DNA of 64,000 bases from an uncultured Alphaproteobacteria bacterium (GTDB lineage: Bacteria > Pseudomonadota > Alphaproteobacteria > CAAHEQ01 > UBA3637): assembly GCA_934203105.1 (NCBI GenBank), contig CAKPYQ010000005.1, positions 1-64,000 of the forward strand, written 5' to 3'. A program made the translations under genes and the position numbers. The notes under the pieces were generated by a model. It saw nothing but the letters and a program-made list of their open reading frames with translations, searched no databases and had not been told where the DNA came from. Every line of letters begins with the position of its first letter. Positions within the stretch are counted from its first letter, which is position 1. This document shows positions 26,290-34,924 of this stretch, one piece after another.

Positions 26290-27276
26290 ATGAATATAAC
26301 CATTCATTATTTTTCGGGTTGCGGCAATACGGCGTGGGTTGTGTCGCGTGCCGTCCAAATGTTGCAAAGTTTGGGTCATACAGTTGTGTTGGTGCAAGAT
26401 ATAGAGCAAGCCTTGCCGACATCGATGCCCATCAGTGACGTTGACTTTTTTATGTCGCCGACTTTCTTTTTCGGTTTGCCGACGAACTTTGTTGCTTATT
26501 TAAAACGCTTGCCGATGGTGGCGGGGCGCAAAGCCGTATTTTGGTCGGTCAATGCCGGTGTGGCTGGTGTCAGTTGTGTAATGGCGAGCGGATTATTAAA
26601 AGATCGCGGCTATGATGTGATTGCAACCGGAACAGTTCAAATGCCGGATACGTTTTTGTTTTTAAAGGCCTCTCAAATGAGTGCGCAGGAGCGTCAAGAC
26701 GTCTTAAAAAATGCCCTTACTCAAATAAAGGATAATTTAACTGTATTGGATAATCCGCCCCCTTTGGAAAACAAAAGCATTTTAAAAACTTTTTTGTATG
26801 GTGTGGTTTATATGCTTTATTATGTTGTGGTACGCCATACGATCGGATTGTCGTTTGTGTCAAGCTCTAAATGCATTCATTGCGGGCTTTGCGCACAAAA
26901 TTGCCCCGTCAAAGCGATTCGTTTTGATGGTCAAAAACCACATTGGAATACCGGTTGTGTCGGCTGCTTTCGATGTGTAAATGCTTGCCCTGCCTGTGCG
27001 ATTGATTATTCGATGTATGCAGTGCTTTTTGGCGCTGCGGGAGCGATTGCCGGCGCGATGATTTTTTGTGACATTTTTCCGTTTTTAGGCTTTATTTCCA
27101 AATTGGCGGGTTTGTTAGGCGGTTGGTTTGCGGGTTGCTTTGTTTTTCAACGGGTGTCTTCGATGTTTTCGACCGATAAAATGTTATGTTTGGTTGATAA
27201 GAAAAGAGTCTTGTTGACAGACGATGAAAAAAAATATAATGTGACAAACATCAAAGAAAATGAAGAAAGGAAATAA
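26290..27276 (+). CDS. EFR1-type flavodoxin/ferredoxin fusion with C-terminal membrane helices
   Basis: The 328-residue protein begins with a flavodoxin-like domain (FSGCGNTAWVVSRAV, residues ~8-22, is the FMN phosphate loop). It continues with a two-[4Fe-4S] ferredoxin module whose cysteine motifs are CIHCGLCAQNCP (about 195-206) and CVGCFRCVNACP (about 223-234). It then has two hydrophobic helices (~240-290) and a charged tail. This matches the EFR1 family of putative flavodoxin-ferredoxin electron carriers, though the extra membrane segments suggest it delivers electrons at the inner membrane. It lies 21 nt after the Sel1 gene and 4 nt before the cysteine membrane protein, consistent with a small redox operon. 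Confidence 0.85.
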   Translation: MNITIHYFSGCGNTAWVVSRAVQMLQSLGHTVVLVQDIEQALPTSMPISDVDFFMSPTFFFGLPTNFVAYLKRLPMVAGRKAVFWSVNAGVAGVSCVMASGLLKDRGYDVIATGTVQMPDTFLFLKASQMSAQERQDVLKNALTQIKDNLTVLDNPPPLENKSILKTFLYGVVYMLYYVVVRHTIGLSFVSSSKCIHCGLCAQNCPVKAIRFDGQKPHWNTGCVGCFRCVNACPACAIDYSMYAVLFGAAGAIAGAMIFCDIFPFLGFISKLAGLLGGWFAGCFVFQRVSSMFSTDKMLCLVDKKRVLLTDDEKKYNVTNIKENEERK

Positions 27277-27280
27277 TAAA

Positions 27281-27850
27281 ATGAAATCAGTGTTGCTGTT
27301 TTTGGGTTTGATGTTGGCCGGCGTTGGCAAAGCTTTTGCAAATCCTGCTTGTGCTGTTTGCACCGTCGCGATTGCGGGCTCTTTGACTTTGGCGCGCAAA
27401 TTGGGCGTTGATGATTGTATTGTCGGCTTATGGGCCGGCGCTATGTTGGCTATGTTAGGTTATTGGGCAATCCGCTTTATGGATAAACGCGGTTGGACTT
27501 TTCCCGGATATAAATTGTTTTGGATGGCTTTTTCGATTTCAATGATCGGCTTTGTGTATATCAAAGACTTAACTTATATGCCGAATGTTATTTTGGGATT
27601 TTTGTATATTGATTATTTTTTGTTTGCCTCTTTATTGGGGGCGGCCGCTTTGATTTTCGGTGTCAATTTTTATGCGTGGATGAAAGCCAAAAACGGTGGT
27701 CACGCACACTTCCCGTTTGAAAAAGTTTTTGTGCCGATTGCTTTGTTGGCTTTGATTAACGTTTTTATGGTCATTCACCCGTTTTGTGATTGCGGTCGTC
27801 CGGATTTATCAAACGCAGTTTCAATCGACGATATGCCCAGTTTAGATTAA
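27281..27850 (+). CDS. Polytopic membrane protein with N-terminal CAVC motif, unknown function
   Basis: I recognise no named family. I start at 27,281 (MKSVLLF) because GAAAGGA lies about 9 nt upstream; an in-frame ATG at 27,260 would place charged residues before the signal and lie inside the preceding gene. The 189 residues contain a signal peptide ending AFA, then mature NPACAVCTVAIAGSLTLARK with a CxxC pair. Four membrane helices follow, with a final loop HPFCDCGRPDLS carrying two more cysteines. Cysteines at both extracytoplasmic ends and an electron carrier next door suggest a thiol or metal redox role (inference). Confidence 0.7.
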   Translation: MKSVLLFLGLMLAGVGKAFANPACAVCTVAIAGSLTLARKLGVDDCIVGLWAGAMLAMLGYWAIRFMDKRGWTFPGYKLFWMAFSISMIGFVYIKDLTYMPNVILGFLYIDYFLFASLLGAAALIFGVNFYAWMKAKNGGHAHFPFEKVFVPIALLALINVFMVIHPFCDCGRPDLSNAVSIDDMPSLD

Positions 27851-27862
27851 GGAGAAGATAAA

Positions 27863-28462
27863 ATGAATAAAGCTTTAAATGTAAAAGAATTTGTTGAACG
27901 TATCGACAACGCGAAAAAGAAAAATCCAAAAGATTTATCGTCGGATCAAGACTTAACAATCGCGATTATGAACTTGATTTCAATTGAAGAGCATTTGATT
28001 TTTTCGGGTGCTAAAACCGGAAAAAACAGCTTTTATGATATGGTGCAAGAAGTGCGTGAGTTGCGCAAGAACTTGATGTTAAAAGTAATCCCCAGCTATG
28101 AAGGCGAAGTATGGTGCATTTCAAAGCATTTATTGTCCTCTTCAATGCGTTTGATGGAAGTGGGAACAAAACAACAAAGTATGGGCAACACCAAGGAAGC
28201 TTATCAATTATTTAATCAAGCGTATGATTTGTATTGCCTGTTTTGGGGATTGAATATGAACTTGGTTGATACAAAGGACATCAAATGGATCAACGACGAT
28301 GATAAAAAAGTAAAAGAATTACAAGATAAAATACAACAAGCCGTGCCTGCAAGCACGCCAGCTGTTTCGGGTCACATCGATTCGACGGCGCCTGTTGAAA
28401 ATAATTTGTTCGGCAAAATGAAAGCGGTCATTCGTAAAGCCGTTGATTGCTGTATTGAATAA
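27863..28462 (+). CDS. Unknown alpha-helical cytoplasmic protein
   Basis: The 199-residue protein has no signal peptide or membrane helix and matches no family I recognise. It looks almost entirely helical (SIEEHLIFSGAKTGKNSFYD, EVRELRKNLMLKVIPSYEGE). A conserved-looking tetratrico-like helix pair lies around NTKEAYQLFNQAYDLYCLF, then a Pro/Ser/Thr linker and a basic C-terminal helix ending DCCIE with a vicinal Cys pair. AAGGAGA precedes the ATG, 12 nt after the membrane-protein gene, and a strong terminator follows, so it is the last gene of the redox operon. Confidence 0.7.
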   Translation: MNKALNVKEFVERIDNAKKKNPKDLSSDQDLTIAIMNLISIEEHLIFSGAKTGKNSFYDMVQEVRELRKNLMLKVIPSYEGEVWCISKHLLSSSMRLMEVGTKQQSMGNTKEAYQLFNQAYDLYCLFWGLNMNLVDTKDIKWINDDDKKVKELQDKIQQAVPASTPAVSGHIDSTAPVENNLFGKMKAVIRKAVDCCIE

Positions 28463-28481
28463 GTCGGCATGAATAAAAAAT

Positions 28482-28516
28482 AAAAGCCTCCGTTTTTATG
28501 CGGAGGCTTTTTTTAA
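28482..28516. terminator. Bidirectional terminator between the redox operon and the OMP gene
   Basis: AAAAGCCTCCG pairs with CGGAGGCTTTT around a TTTTTATG loop. T runs lie on both strands. It ends the plus-strand four-gene operon and the minus-strand outer-membrane gene. Confidence 0.9.
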
Positions 28517-28526
28517 AGTTCGTTAA

Positions 28527-29069
28527 TTAAAATTCGTAACGTAATTTGGCCATTAAAATATGGCTGTAATACTTATTTTTTTCGTTGGCGCTGGAAGCAG
28601 AACGATTCGATTGCATATAGCGATATTCAACCGACCCGATAACCGGAATTACAAAAATTTCCGCATCTACACCCAACATAAATTGCATCGGTAAGACATT
28701 ATCGTTTTCCAATCGACCATAGCCTAAACCGGCACCGACATACGGTGTCAATAACGGCAAGATAAACGGAATGTCGACGTATGCGTTTGCCATAACGGCG
28801 TCCATATTAACATATCCCAGACCTTTTTTGATTTCGACACGGTTGTGCAGATATTCGCCTTCGATTCGAATGATGTCGATAAACGGCAAATCATATCCGA
28901 ACGCCACAGAATAAACCGCGGACGAATCGTAATCGGCTTTGGTGATGTTTTTGGTTGTTGAACCGGTGTTCTTGGCTGCGCCCAATCCGGCAGAAACGTA
29001 AAATTCGGCTTGTGCCGTAAAGGCAAAAACAATGCCCAAAAAAGCTAATACAAAAGTTTTTATTTTCAT
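28527..29069 (-). CDS. Small outer-membrane beta-barrel protein
   Basis: This 180-residue protein has a signal peptide (MKIKTFVLAFLGIVFAFTAQA, given as residues 1-21) followed by EFYVSAGLGAAKN, typical of 8-stranded OmpA/OmpW-like barrels. Alternating aromatic/glycine strands (YVGAGLGYGRLEN, VIGSVEYRYMQSN) and a C-terminal Phe (LRYEF) mark an outer-membrane insertion signal. I start at 29,069 because AGGGGAATATT directly precedes it; a longer upstream frame is not supported. The function is unknown, probably an adhesin-like or structural barrel. It has its own promoter, divergent from the next plus-strand gene. Confidence 0.85.
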   Translation of the reverse strand: MKIKTFVLAFLGIVFAFTAQAEFYVSAGLGAAKNTGSTTKNITKADYDSSAVYSVAFGYDLPFIDIIRIEGEYLHNRVEIKKGLGYVNMDAVMANAYVDIPFILPLLTPYVGAGLGYGRLENDNVLPMQFMLGVDAEIFVIPVIGSVEYRYMQSNRSASSANEKNKYYSHILMAKLRYEF

Positions 29070-29103
29070 AATATTCCCCTTATGTTTATTGAATACATAA
29101 AAT

Positions 29104-29133
29104 GTTATACTCCGAAAGCAAAACAAAATGCAA
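29104..29133 (-). promoter_or_regulatory. Promoter of the outer-membrane protein gene
   Basis: On the minus strand TTGCAT (29,133-29,128) and TATAAC (29,109-29,104) are 18 nt apart, about 35 nt upstream of the start codon. The -35 is within AAGCTTGCATTTT. Confidence 0.55.
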
Positions 29134-29153
29134 GCTTTTTATTTTAAAAGAAG

Positions 29154-29182
29154 TTGACAAAAAAGTTTTTATGTGTTATAAA
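29154..29182 (+). promoter_or_regulatory. Consensus promoter of the unknown gene at 29,217
   Basis: TTGACA (29,154-29,159) and TATAAA (29,177-29,182) are separated by exactly 17 nt. It is divergent from the outer-membrane protein promoter. Confidence 0.75.
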
Positions 29183-29216
29183 TAGCTTATTCTTTATTTA
29201 ATTTAAGGCAATAGCG

Positions 29217-29939
29217 ATGGGAAACAATAAAAAAGGTGTTCAATTTTTCAACGACAAAGATCAATTGATTATTTTGGCAAAGGATAATTTTTCAGAACAA
29301 GCGTCTATGACGAGCGAAATTTTAAAGCAGTTACAATTGGACGAAGTCAAGCGTGTTCGGATTCATTTGTCTTCAAAGACGAAAAACTTTCAAAGCACGT
29401 ATTTTAAAATCCGTCAAACTGTTATTGAACAAAAGTTGGAAGATGCCAAAATTTTGGTTAATTCGCATCCGCGCTTTAAGCAAATGATTTTGTTAAATGG
29501 GATCAGAAGTGTTGCAACACCGGCATTTTCATTGGAATCGTCGTCCAAAGAATTAAAAGTTAAATTAAGCGAACGTGAAAAAGTCTTTGCCAATTCTGCG
29601 GAGGCAAAAGAAATCGCCGGTTTAATCGCTTTGGACGCGCCGCAAGTTTTCAATATTTATATGGCTCAGGCTGTGGACGAAAAAGAAGAGGCTTTTAAAA
29701 AGCGTGCGCGTGATTTACAACATTTTTTTGTTCAACGTTTGACACCGGCTTTTAATGTGCAGCATGCTGTGTTTTATATGAAAACCAAAAAGCAACCGCA
29801 TTTTCAAGTGGCTTCATCTTATATGCGTCGCGCAGAAAATATGCAGTTGGTAGAAGAGCAAATCATGATGCCTAAAATTAAGGCAAAACACAATAAGTAC
29901 GCGGCTTTTTCAACTGTCAAACAGATTGTCAATGAATAG
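29217..29939 (+). CDS. Unknown 240-residue soluble protein
   Basis: I do not recognise this protein. It has no signal peptide or membrane helix. The first ~110 residues look like an alpha/beta domain (QLIILAKDNFSEQASMTSEI, KRVRIHLSSKTKNFQSTYFK, FKQMILLNGIRSVATPAFSL). The remainder is largely helical, with many Lys/Glu and several Gln/His. The gene is monocistronic, driven by a near-perfect promoter 35 nt upstream, with AAGG before the ATG. That suggests high constitutive expression of a conserved house-keeping or nucleoid/RNA-related factor (inference only). It converges with the exported protein gene at 29,975. Confidence 0.65.
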   Translation: MGNNKKGVQFFNDKDQLIILAKDNFSEQASMTSEILKQLQLDEVKRVRIHLSSKTKNFQSTYFKIRQTVIEQKLEDAKILVNSHPRFKQMILLNGIRSVATPAFSLESSSKELKVKLSEREKVFANSAEAKEIAGLIALDAPQVFNIYMAQAVDEKEEAFKKRARDLQHFFVQRLTPAFNVQHAVFYMKTKKQPHFQVASSYMRRAENMQLVEEQIMMPKIKAKHNKYAAFSTVKQIVNE

Positions 29940-29956
29940 CTTTAAATGAAACGCCG

Positions 29957-29973
29957 CGCTTTTAAAAAAAGCG
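29957..29973. terminator. Weak AT-rich hairpin between convergent genes
   Basis: CGCTTTT pairs with AAAAGCG around three A residues. It lies between the stop of the 29,217 gene and the end of the minus-strand gene at 29,975. The T tract is short on both strands. Confidence 0.3.
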
Positions 29974-29974
29974 T

Positions 29975-31213
29975 TTACAACATTCCGGATCGGCCGCGCC
30001 GAAGGATTAAAGAGGCAATTTTCGGATCTTTTCTGTCGTTTTGAGTAAAGCCGGATTTTTCGCTCAAACGATTGAAAAAGCTTATTCCCAGTTGCTGTTT
30101 TTGCTGTGCTGTTAAGCGTTGTTGCAATAAAGTTTGCAGGTCTTTAAATTCTTCCGCTTCTAACTCTCGCGCCGAGCCATATTGTCCGTTTTCCAGCTTT
30201 TGGATCGACGAGGTCAATTTTCCCAGCGGTTCCATATTCGTCAGTTCGATGTAGTGATCTCCTTCATCAAAACAAAGCGTTGTTGTGGAAAAACTACCCA
30301 TATCTTTTTTTGTGATTTCGGGGTTAAAGTTGCGACCTTTAAAGTGCACAAGGCGTTGCCTGCGCAACGCTTCTCTTTTTTGTTCTTGCAATTGGTATTG
30401 TCGGATCTGTTCCATTTTTTGTTCATAAAGCGCAATTTGTTTTTGCTTTGTTTTGTTAAAGCTTTTTTCTTCTTCTTTACGCAAAGCCGGCAATTCACAA
30501 AATGTGTTGACGGCATCTGTTTTATAACTTTCGGCCAATTTTTCGATTAACATATTTTGCGACCATTTAAGCGGCGTTGCATTTAAACTGACCGAAAGCG
30601 TTTTGCCCGTAACACCACCGATTTTTTCAGCATACTTTTTTGCAATTGCTTGAACATCAATGATCCCTTCGCTGTTACATTCCGTGATTGTTTTTAATGC
30701 TTTGTCAAAGGTTAAGCTGATTTCATCGGCTTTCATTTCGCGCCGGCGTCCGTTTTGCTCAATTAAAAACTGCGGATAGGTCGAACGAAAAGTCATTTTA
30801 TAAGGATCGGCCGGCTTGATCGTTTGGGCGGGCGCGGTCCCCATATCTTTTGCGACAGCAACATTGATCAGGCTTTCTAATTTTTCCGGCGCCATTAAAA
30901 TCAAGTAGCGTTTGTCATTTTCTTTGAATGCTAAACCGGCTTTATCTTGTTCAAAAACAAAATCAAAATTTTTTAAGGTGTTATTTGTTTCTTGCTTTTG
31001 ACGTAACAAAGGAATGTTTACCGTTAAACCGTTATAGACAATTTTTTGCCCGTTTTTGATTTGAGATAAATAAGAGGGAGCTACCGCCGCTTGATTTACC
31101 TTGGCCGGCGCATTATTTTCGGGGGCTTTTGGAGCCTCGATTGCCCCCGCCGTCATAGACAAAGCCGTTGATGCAATTAAAACAGAACGTGTCAAACGAT
31201 TTTTTAAGCTCAT
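29975..31213 (-). CDS. Exported protein of unknown function, Lon-related operon partner
   Basis: This 412-residue protein has a signal peptide (RSVLIASTALSMTAGAIEA, residues ~9-27) and a Pro/Ala-rich start to the mature chain. I recognise no domain. Residues ~60-240 look mixed alpha/beta, ~250-290 form a strongly charged helix rich in Gln/Arg/Lys (KQKQIALYEQKMEQIRQYQL), and the C-terminal third contains SFSTTTLCFDEGDHYIELTN followed by a helical LQTLLQQRLTAQQKQQLGI segment. AGAGGA precedes the ATG. It starts 9 nt after the Lon-related protease stop and is presumably co-transcribed, though the two act in different compartments. Confidence 0.7.
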   Translation of the reverse strand: MSLKNRLTRSVLIASTALSMTAGAIEAPKAPENNAPAKVNQAAVAPSYLSQIKNGQKIVYNGLTVNIPLLRQKQETNNTLKNFDFVFEQDKAGLAFKENDKRYLILMAPEKLESLINVAVAKDMGTAPAQTIKPADPYKMTFRSTYPQFLIEQNGRRREMKADEISLTFDKALKTITECNSEGIIDVQAIAKKYAEKIGGVTGKTLSVSLNATPLKWSQNMLIEKLAESYKTDAVNTFCELPALRKEEEKSFNKTKQKQIALYEQKMEQIRQYQLQEQKREALRRQRLVHFKGRNFNPEITKKDMGSFSTTTLCFDEGDHYIELTNMEPLGKLTSSIQKLENGQYGSARELEAEEFKDLQTLLQQRLTAQQKQQLGISFFNRLSEKSGFTQNDRKDPKIASLILRRGRSGML

Positions 31214-31222
31214 TAAATCCTC

Positions 31223-33628
31223 TTAATCTTTGGCGCGTTTTTTTTGTGATGCTTTGAATAAACGATGTAATTCTTTGATGGCTTTTCCGTAAATGCTGTT
31301 TTTGGGATAAGCTCCTTTTTTGTTTTTGATACCCGCCGGTATACCGGTTAAAATCTCAATCCCTTCTCTGATCGATCCGACGGCGTAAATGTGGAATAAT
31401 CCTTTTTGAACCGCATTGACAACGTCTTCGCGTAACATTAAATTTCTGACATTGGTTTTGGGAATGATGACGCCTTGTTCGCCGGTTAAGCCGTTTATTT
31501 TACAGACATCAAAAAATCCTTCGATTTTTTCATTAACGGCGCCGATTGCTTGGACCTGCCCTAATTGGTTAACAGATCCGGTGACCGCAATGCCTTGTTT
31601 GATTGGTTGCTTGGACAATGCCGACAGCAGAGCATATAATTCAGCGCTGGACGCCGAATCACCGTCAATCGGACCATAGGATTGTTCGATGGCTAAACTG
31701 GCATTAAACGACAGCGGTTCATCTTGGCCGAACGTAGCGGATAAGAACGAAGATAAAATCAAAACACCTTTGGTGTGAATGGGGCCGCCCAATTCGACTT
31801 CACGTTCAATGTCGATAATCGACCCGTCGCCCAAATAAACTTGGCAAGTCAAACGGCTTGGCCGACCAAAGCGAATGTGTCCGAATTCTTGCACGGCCAA
31901 GATGTTGATTTGCCCGACTTCCATGCCGGCGGTTTTGATGATGATCGTTCCGTTTTTGATGTATTCCAAACTTTGTTTATGCATATTGTTGGATCGCTCT
32001 ATTTTAGCACGGATAGCGTCTTCTACATGGCGTCGTTCCGTCAAAGGACTTTTATCTAATCGCGCAAAGTAATCTGCCTCTTTCATCAAATCGGAAACGA
32101 AAGATAAACGAGTCGTCAACTTGGTCGCATCATCGCTTTTTCTGGACGAATATTCAATCAACCGTTCCAAAGCATTTTTGGAAAAAGCCTTTAATTTATA
32201 TTTTTGCACCAACATCGCCATCAAAGCAACATACTTTTCCGTATTTTCATCGTTGCGGTCGATTTTGGGGTAAAAGTTTGCTTCGACTTTGAATAGTTTT
32301 AAAAAGTCCGGATCGCCTTCCGATAACGCATAATACAGTTCCGGCTCGCCAATCAAAATGATTTTGATATCTAATGGAATAGGTTCCGGCTCTAATGTTG
32401 TCGTGCTGATAACGCCGGCTTCTTCATCGGCCGATTCGATGTGGATTTTTTTGGCCTTTAACGCACGTTTTAAGCTTTCCCAAGCGGCCGGATGAGCGCA
32501 AATATCTTTGGCTTCGATGATTAAAAATCCGCCGTTGGCCAAATGCAAAGCCCCCGGTTTGATCAAGCTGAAATCTGTCGTTAAAGTGCCGAAATGTTGC
32601 ATACGCTCCATACGTCCGACCAAGTTCGGCAACGTCGGGTGTTCCAAATAAATAACGGGCGCGTTTTGGCGCGGGCTGTGATGCACGAATAAATTGACCT
32701 TATAACGATCCATTATCAGCGAATTTTTCTTTGATTTTTTGATGAAGGTCGATAAAGCATCTTCTTCTTCGGTTTGCTCGTCCAAAAATAAAGTCACATT
32801 TTCGATGATGTCTTTATCCATGCGTTCGATATAATCTTTTGCGCCCGCGATATCCGCATATTTTTTGGATAAATCCTGAATAAGCCCTCTGACAGCATCT
32901 CGCGTCATTTGTTCGTTTAATAAATTGATTTGTTCTTTTTCTTCTTTTTCCCATTTGGGAACTTCCTTGACAGCCTCTTGCAGCTTTTCTTGGGTTTCGC
33001 TCATTTGCTCTAAAACGCGTTTGCGGGTGGCTTTGGGTAACTTGTCAAATGTTTCGGGCGTTAAAACTTCGCCGTCTTTGGTGGGAGCTACGACCAATCC
33101 CGTCGGCATACGCAAAATCGCGACGTTCTTTTTGCCTTTGGCCAATTCCTGCAAGGAGGCAAAATATTCTTCACGTTGGTTTTTAAAACGTTCTTGGATC
33201 ATGTGGACTTGCTTGTTGTAATTATTGTCTTCAAAAATGCCGGGCAAAATATTCAACGCTTCATAAACAAATGTTTCAATATCTTTGGCAAAAGTTTTGC
33301 CTTTGCCGGCCGGCAGACGAATGGCCGTCGGCTTGTGCGAAAAATCAAAGTTGTTGACATAGCACCAATCGTCCGGCGCTTTGCGATTAAGGGCTTCTTT
33401 TTTTAACAATTGCAAAGCCAAACTTTTTTTACCATTCCCCTCTGCACCCAAGCAAAAAACATTGTATCCGTCGTCGGGCATATTCATCGCAAATAAAATC
33501 GCATCAATGGCTTTTTCTTGTCCGATTACTTCGGAATTGTTTTCGACTTCTTTGGTTGTCTTGAACGCCAAAGATTTTAATGAACACGGTGTGTACAGAT
33601 CTTTAAAAGATAATTCGTTTTTTTGCAT
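31223..33628 (-). CDS. Lon-related ATP-dependent protease (LonB/YcbZ-like)
   Basis: This 801-residue AAA+ protease lacks the N-terminal Lon substrate domain. The Walker-A-like loop is GAEGNGKKS (residues 61-69), with Lys where Thr/Ser usually follows GK. A long helical insertion with coiled-coil character spans ~130-260. The second AAA part includes LANGGFLIIEAKDICAHPAA and the Walker-B/sensor region. The C-terminal protease domain has the Ser-Lys dyad S658 (PIDGDSASS) and K701 (GAVNEKIEG). The family covers E. coli YcbZ and Lon-like AAA_32 proteases, which degrade unfolded or specific substrates. It is the first gene of a two-gene unit with the exported protein. Confidence 0.9.
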   Translation of the reverse strand: MQKNELSFKDLYTPCSLKSLAFKTTKEVENNSEVIGQEKAIDAILFAMNMPDDGYNVFCLGAEGNGKKSLALQLLKKEALNRKAPDDWCYVNNFDFSHKPTAIRLPAGKGKTFAKDIETFVYEALNILPGIFEDNNYNKQVHMIQERFKNQREEYFASLQELAKGKKNVAILRMPTGLVVAPTKDGEVLTPETFDKLPKATRKRVLEQMSETQEKLQEAVKEVPKWEKEEKEQINLLNEQMTRDAVRGLIQDLSKKYADIAGAKDYIERMDKDIIENVTLFLDEQTEEEDALSTFIKKSKKNSLIMDRYKVNLFVHHSPRQNAPVIYLEHPTLPNLVGRMERMQHFGTLTTDFSLIKPGALHLANGGFLIIEAKDICAHPAAWESLKRALKAKKIHIESADEEAGVISTTTLEPEPIPLDIKIILIGEPELYYALSEGDPDFLKLFKVEANFYPKIDRNDENTEKYVALMAMLVQKYKLKAFSKNALERLIEYSSRKSDDATKLTTRLSFVSDLMKEADYFARLDKSPLTERRHVEDAIRAKIERSNNMHKQSLEYIKNGTIIIKTAGMEVGQINILAVQEFGHIRFGRPSRLTCQVYLGDGSIIDIEREVELGGPIHTKGVLILSSFLSATFGQDEPLSFNASLAIEQSYGPIDGDSASSAELYALLSALSKQPIKQGIAVTGSVNQLGQVQAIGAVNEKIEGFFDVCKINGLTGEQGVIIPKTNVRNLMLREDVVNAVQKGLFHIYAVGSIREGIEILTGIPAGIKNKKGAYPKNSIYGKAIKELHRLFKASQKKRAKD

Positions 33629-33735
33629 AATTCGCCCCTGTTGAAATATTCAATGAATGCCTTATTTTCCCGCGTTTTTGTTAATAAATATTTAAGAAAT
33701 TTTATTTTTCACTGGTAAAATGCTTTTTTTTGCAT

Positions 33736-33741
33736 TATAAT
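33736..33741 (+). promoter_or_regulatory. Probable -10 element upstream of the membrane coiled-coil gene
   Basis: A perfect TATAAT lies 27 nt upstream of the GTG/ATG region of the next gene. The -35 at 17-18 nt (CTGGTAA) is poor, so the call rests on the -10 alone. Confidence 0.4.
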
Positions 33742-33767
33742 AGATCTGTTTTGACGGGGGAAGGCGA

Positions 33768-34880
33768 ATGATAGAAAACTTAACAACGTACCAAAAGATT
33801 CGCATTTGGCTGAGTGATTTTTCGTTTATGGCAAAGCCGCTTGCGTGGGTGGACGATGTGATTGATAAAACAAAAGCTTTGTTTTCCGAGTATGGTGTTT
33901 ACGTTCGCTATATTGTCATTTTATTTATTTTAACTTTGCTGTTTATTTTGCTTCGCATTCTGTATCGGCACTTTATTAACTGGCAAAGGGTTTCTTTTTC
34001 CGATATTTCCGGTTCGATTCGTATGCGTTTTTGGGAACGGTATGCACAGGTCGATGAAAAAGCCGCTTTGTCGGACGCTTTGGAGGTTTTTAACGAGGCC
34101 AAAAAACAACCGAATCGAATCAATAAAAATGCGTTTCAACCGATCGGCTTTGATTTGTTTCATCAAGTGATGATCGCTTTGGGACAAGGTTTGTCGGATA
34201 ACGAAATTTTAAAGATTTTGCCGCCAAAATATTCGCTGATGGACGCGGCTCCTTTGATCGAGGCAATTCGTTCATTCCGTGATTTGGCGGCGCGTAAGAT
34301 TTTGGAGCCGAAATCGCGAGAAAAACGTGATTTTGCACGGGCACTAAAAGAGCTTGGCGAGGGCAGACCTCATCGAGCGGCGCAGTTGATGAAACGCGAA
34401 TTGATGGCGCAACAAAAAGTTTTATTCGCACTGAAAGACCCGCTGTTGCAGCAATATGCCAAAAAGGAAGCGTCTAAACTTTCTTTGGAATTGGCTTTGA
34501 TTTTGGGTGTTTACGATACGCGCTTGGCGGATAAAGCGTACCAGCGCGCTATGGAATTGAACCCTAAAAGCGCCAAAAACGGCATCTTGTATGGTCGTTT
34601 CAGGCAACGAATGTTTGGCTCAAATGATAAAGTAATGGGAAAGGTCTTTTCGAACTTGGCAAAAAGCGTTGATAAGACGCTTCAAAATTATATGCTTAAT
34701 TACGCGGTCGAGATGATTCGCAGAACTGAAGTGCGTATGCGACTTGATGAGGTGCGTTCGCGATTCCAAGACGAAAAAGAACGCTTTAACGAGGCTGTTC
34801 AAGTGGAACGCTTGAAAGTACGCGAAGCATTGAAAATGGCGCGCATTCGTTCGATTGCCCAAGAAGAAAAAATCAGGTAA
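33768..34880 (+). CDS. Unknown membrane-anchored helical protein upstream of dnaN
   Basis: This 370-residue protein is not one I recognise. Residues ~46-67 form one membrane helix (YIVILFILTLLFILLRILYR). The rest is helical, with TPR-like stretches around residues 190-270 (ELGEGRPHRAAQLMKRELMA, LILGVYDTRLADKAYQRAME). The last ~60 residues form a charged coiled coil (RLDEVRSRFQDEKERFNEAV). GGGGGAAGG precedes the ATG. It occupies the place where dnaA often lies in other bacteria, in front of dnaN-recF-gyrB, but is not DnaA: no AAA+ or DNA-binding motif is visible. A strong inverted repeat separates it from dnaN. Confidence 0.7.
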   Translation: MIENLTTYQKIRIWLSDFSFMAKPLAWVDDVIDKTKALFSEYGVYVRYIVILFILTLLFILLRILYRHFINWQRVSFSDISGSIRMRFWERYAQVDEKAALSDALEVFNEAKKQPNRINKNAFQPIGFDLFHQVMIALGQGLSDNEILKILPPKYSLMDAAPLIEAIRSFRDLAARKILEPKSREKRDFARALKELGEGRPHRAAQLMKRELMAQQKVLFALKDPLLQQYAKKEASKLSLELALILGVYDTRLADKAYQRAMELNPKSAKNGILYGRFRQRMFGSNDKVMGKVFSNLAKSVDKTLQNYMLNYAVEMIRRTEVRMRLDEVRSRFQDEKERFNEAVQVERLKVREALKMARIRSIAQEEKIR

Positions 34881-34924
34881 GCTTTTTTTTAAGGCTCTTT
34901 TTAACCGCTTGAAAATAAAGGGGG

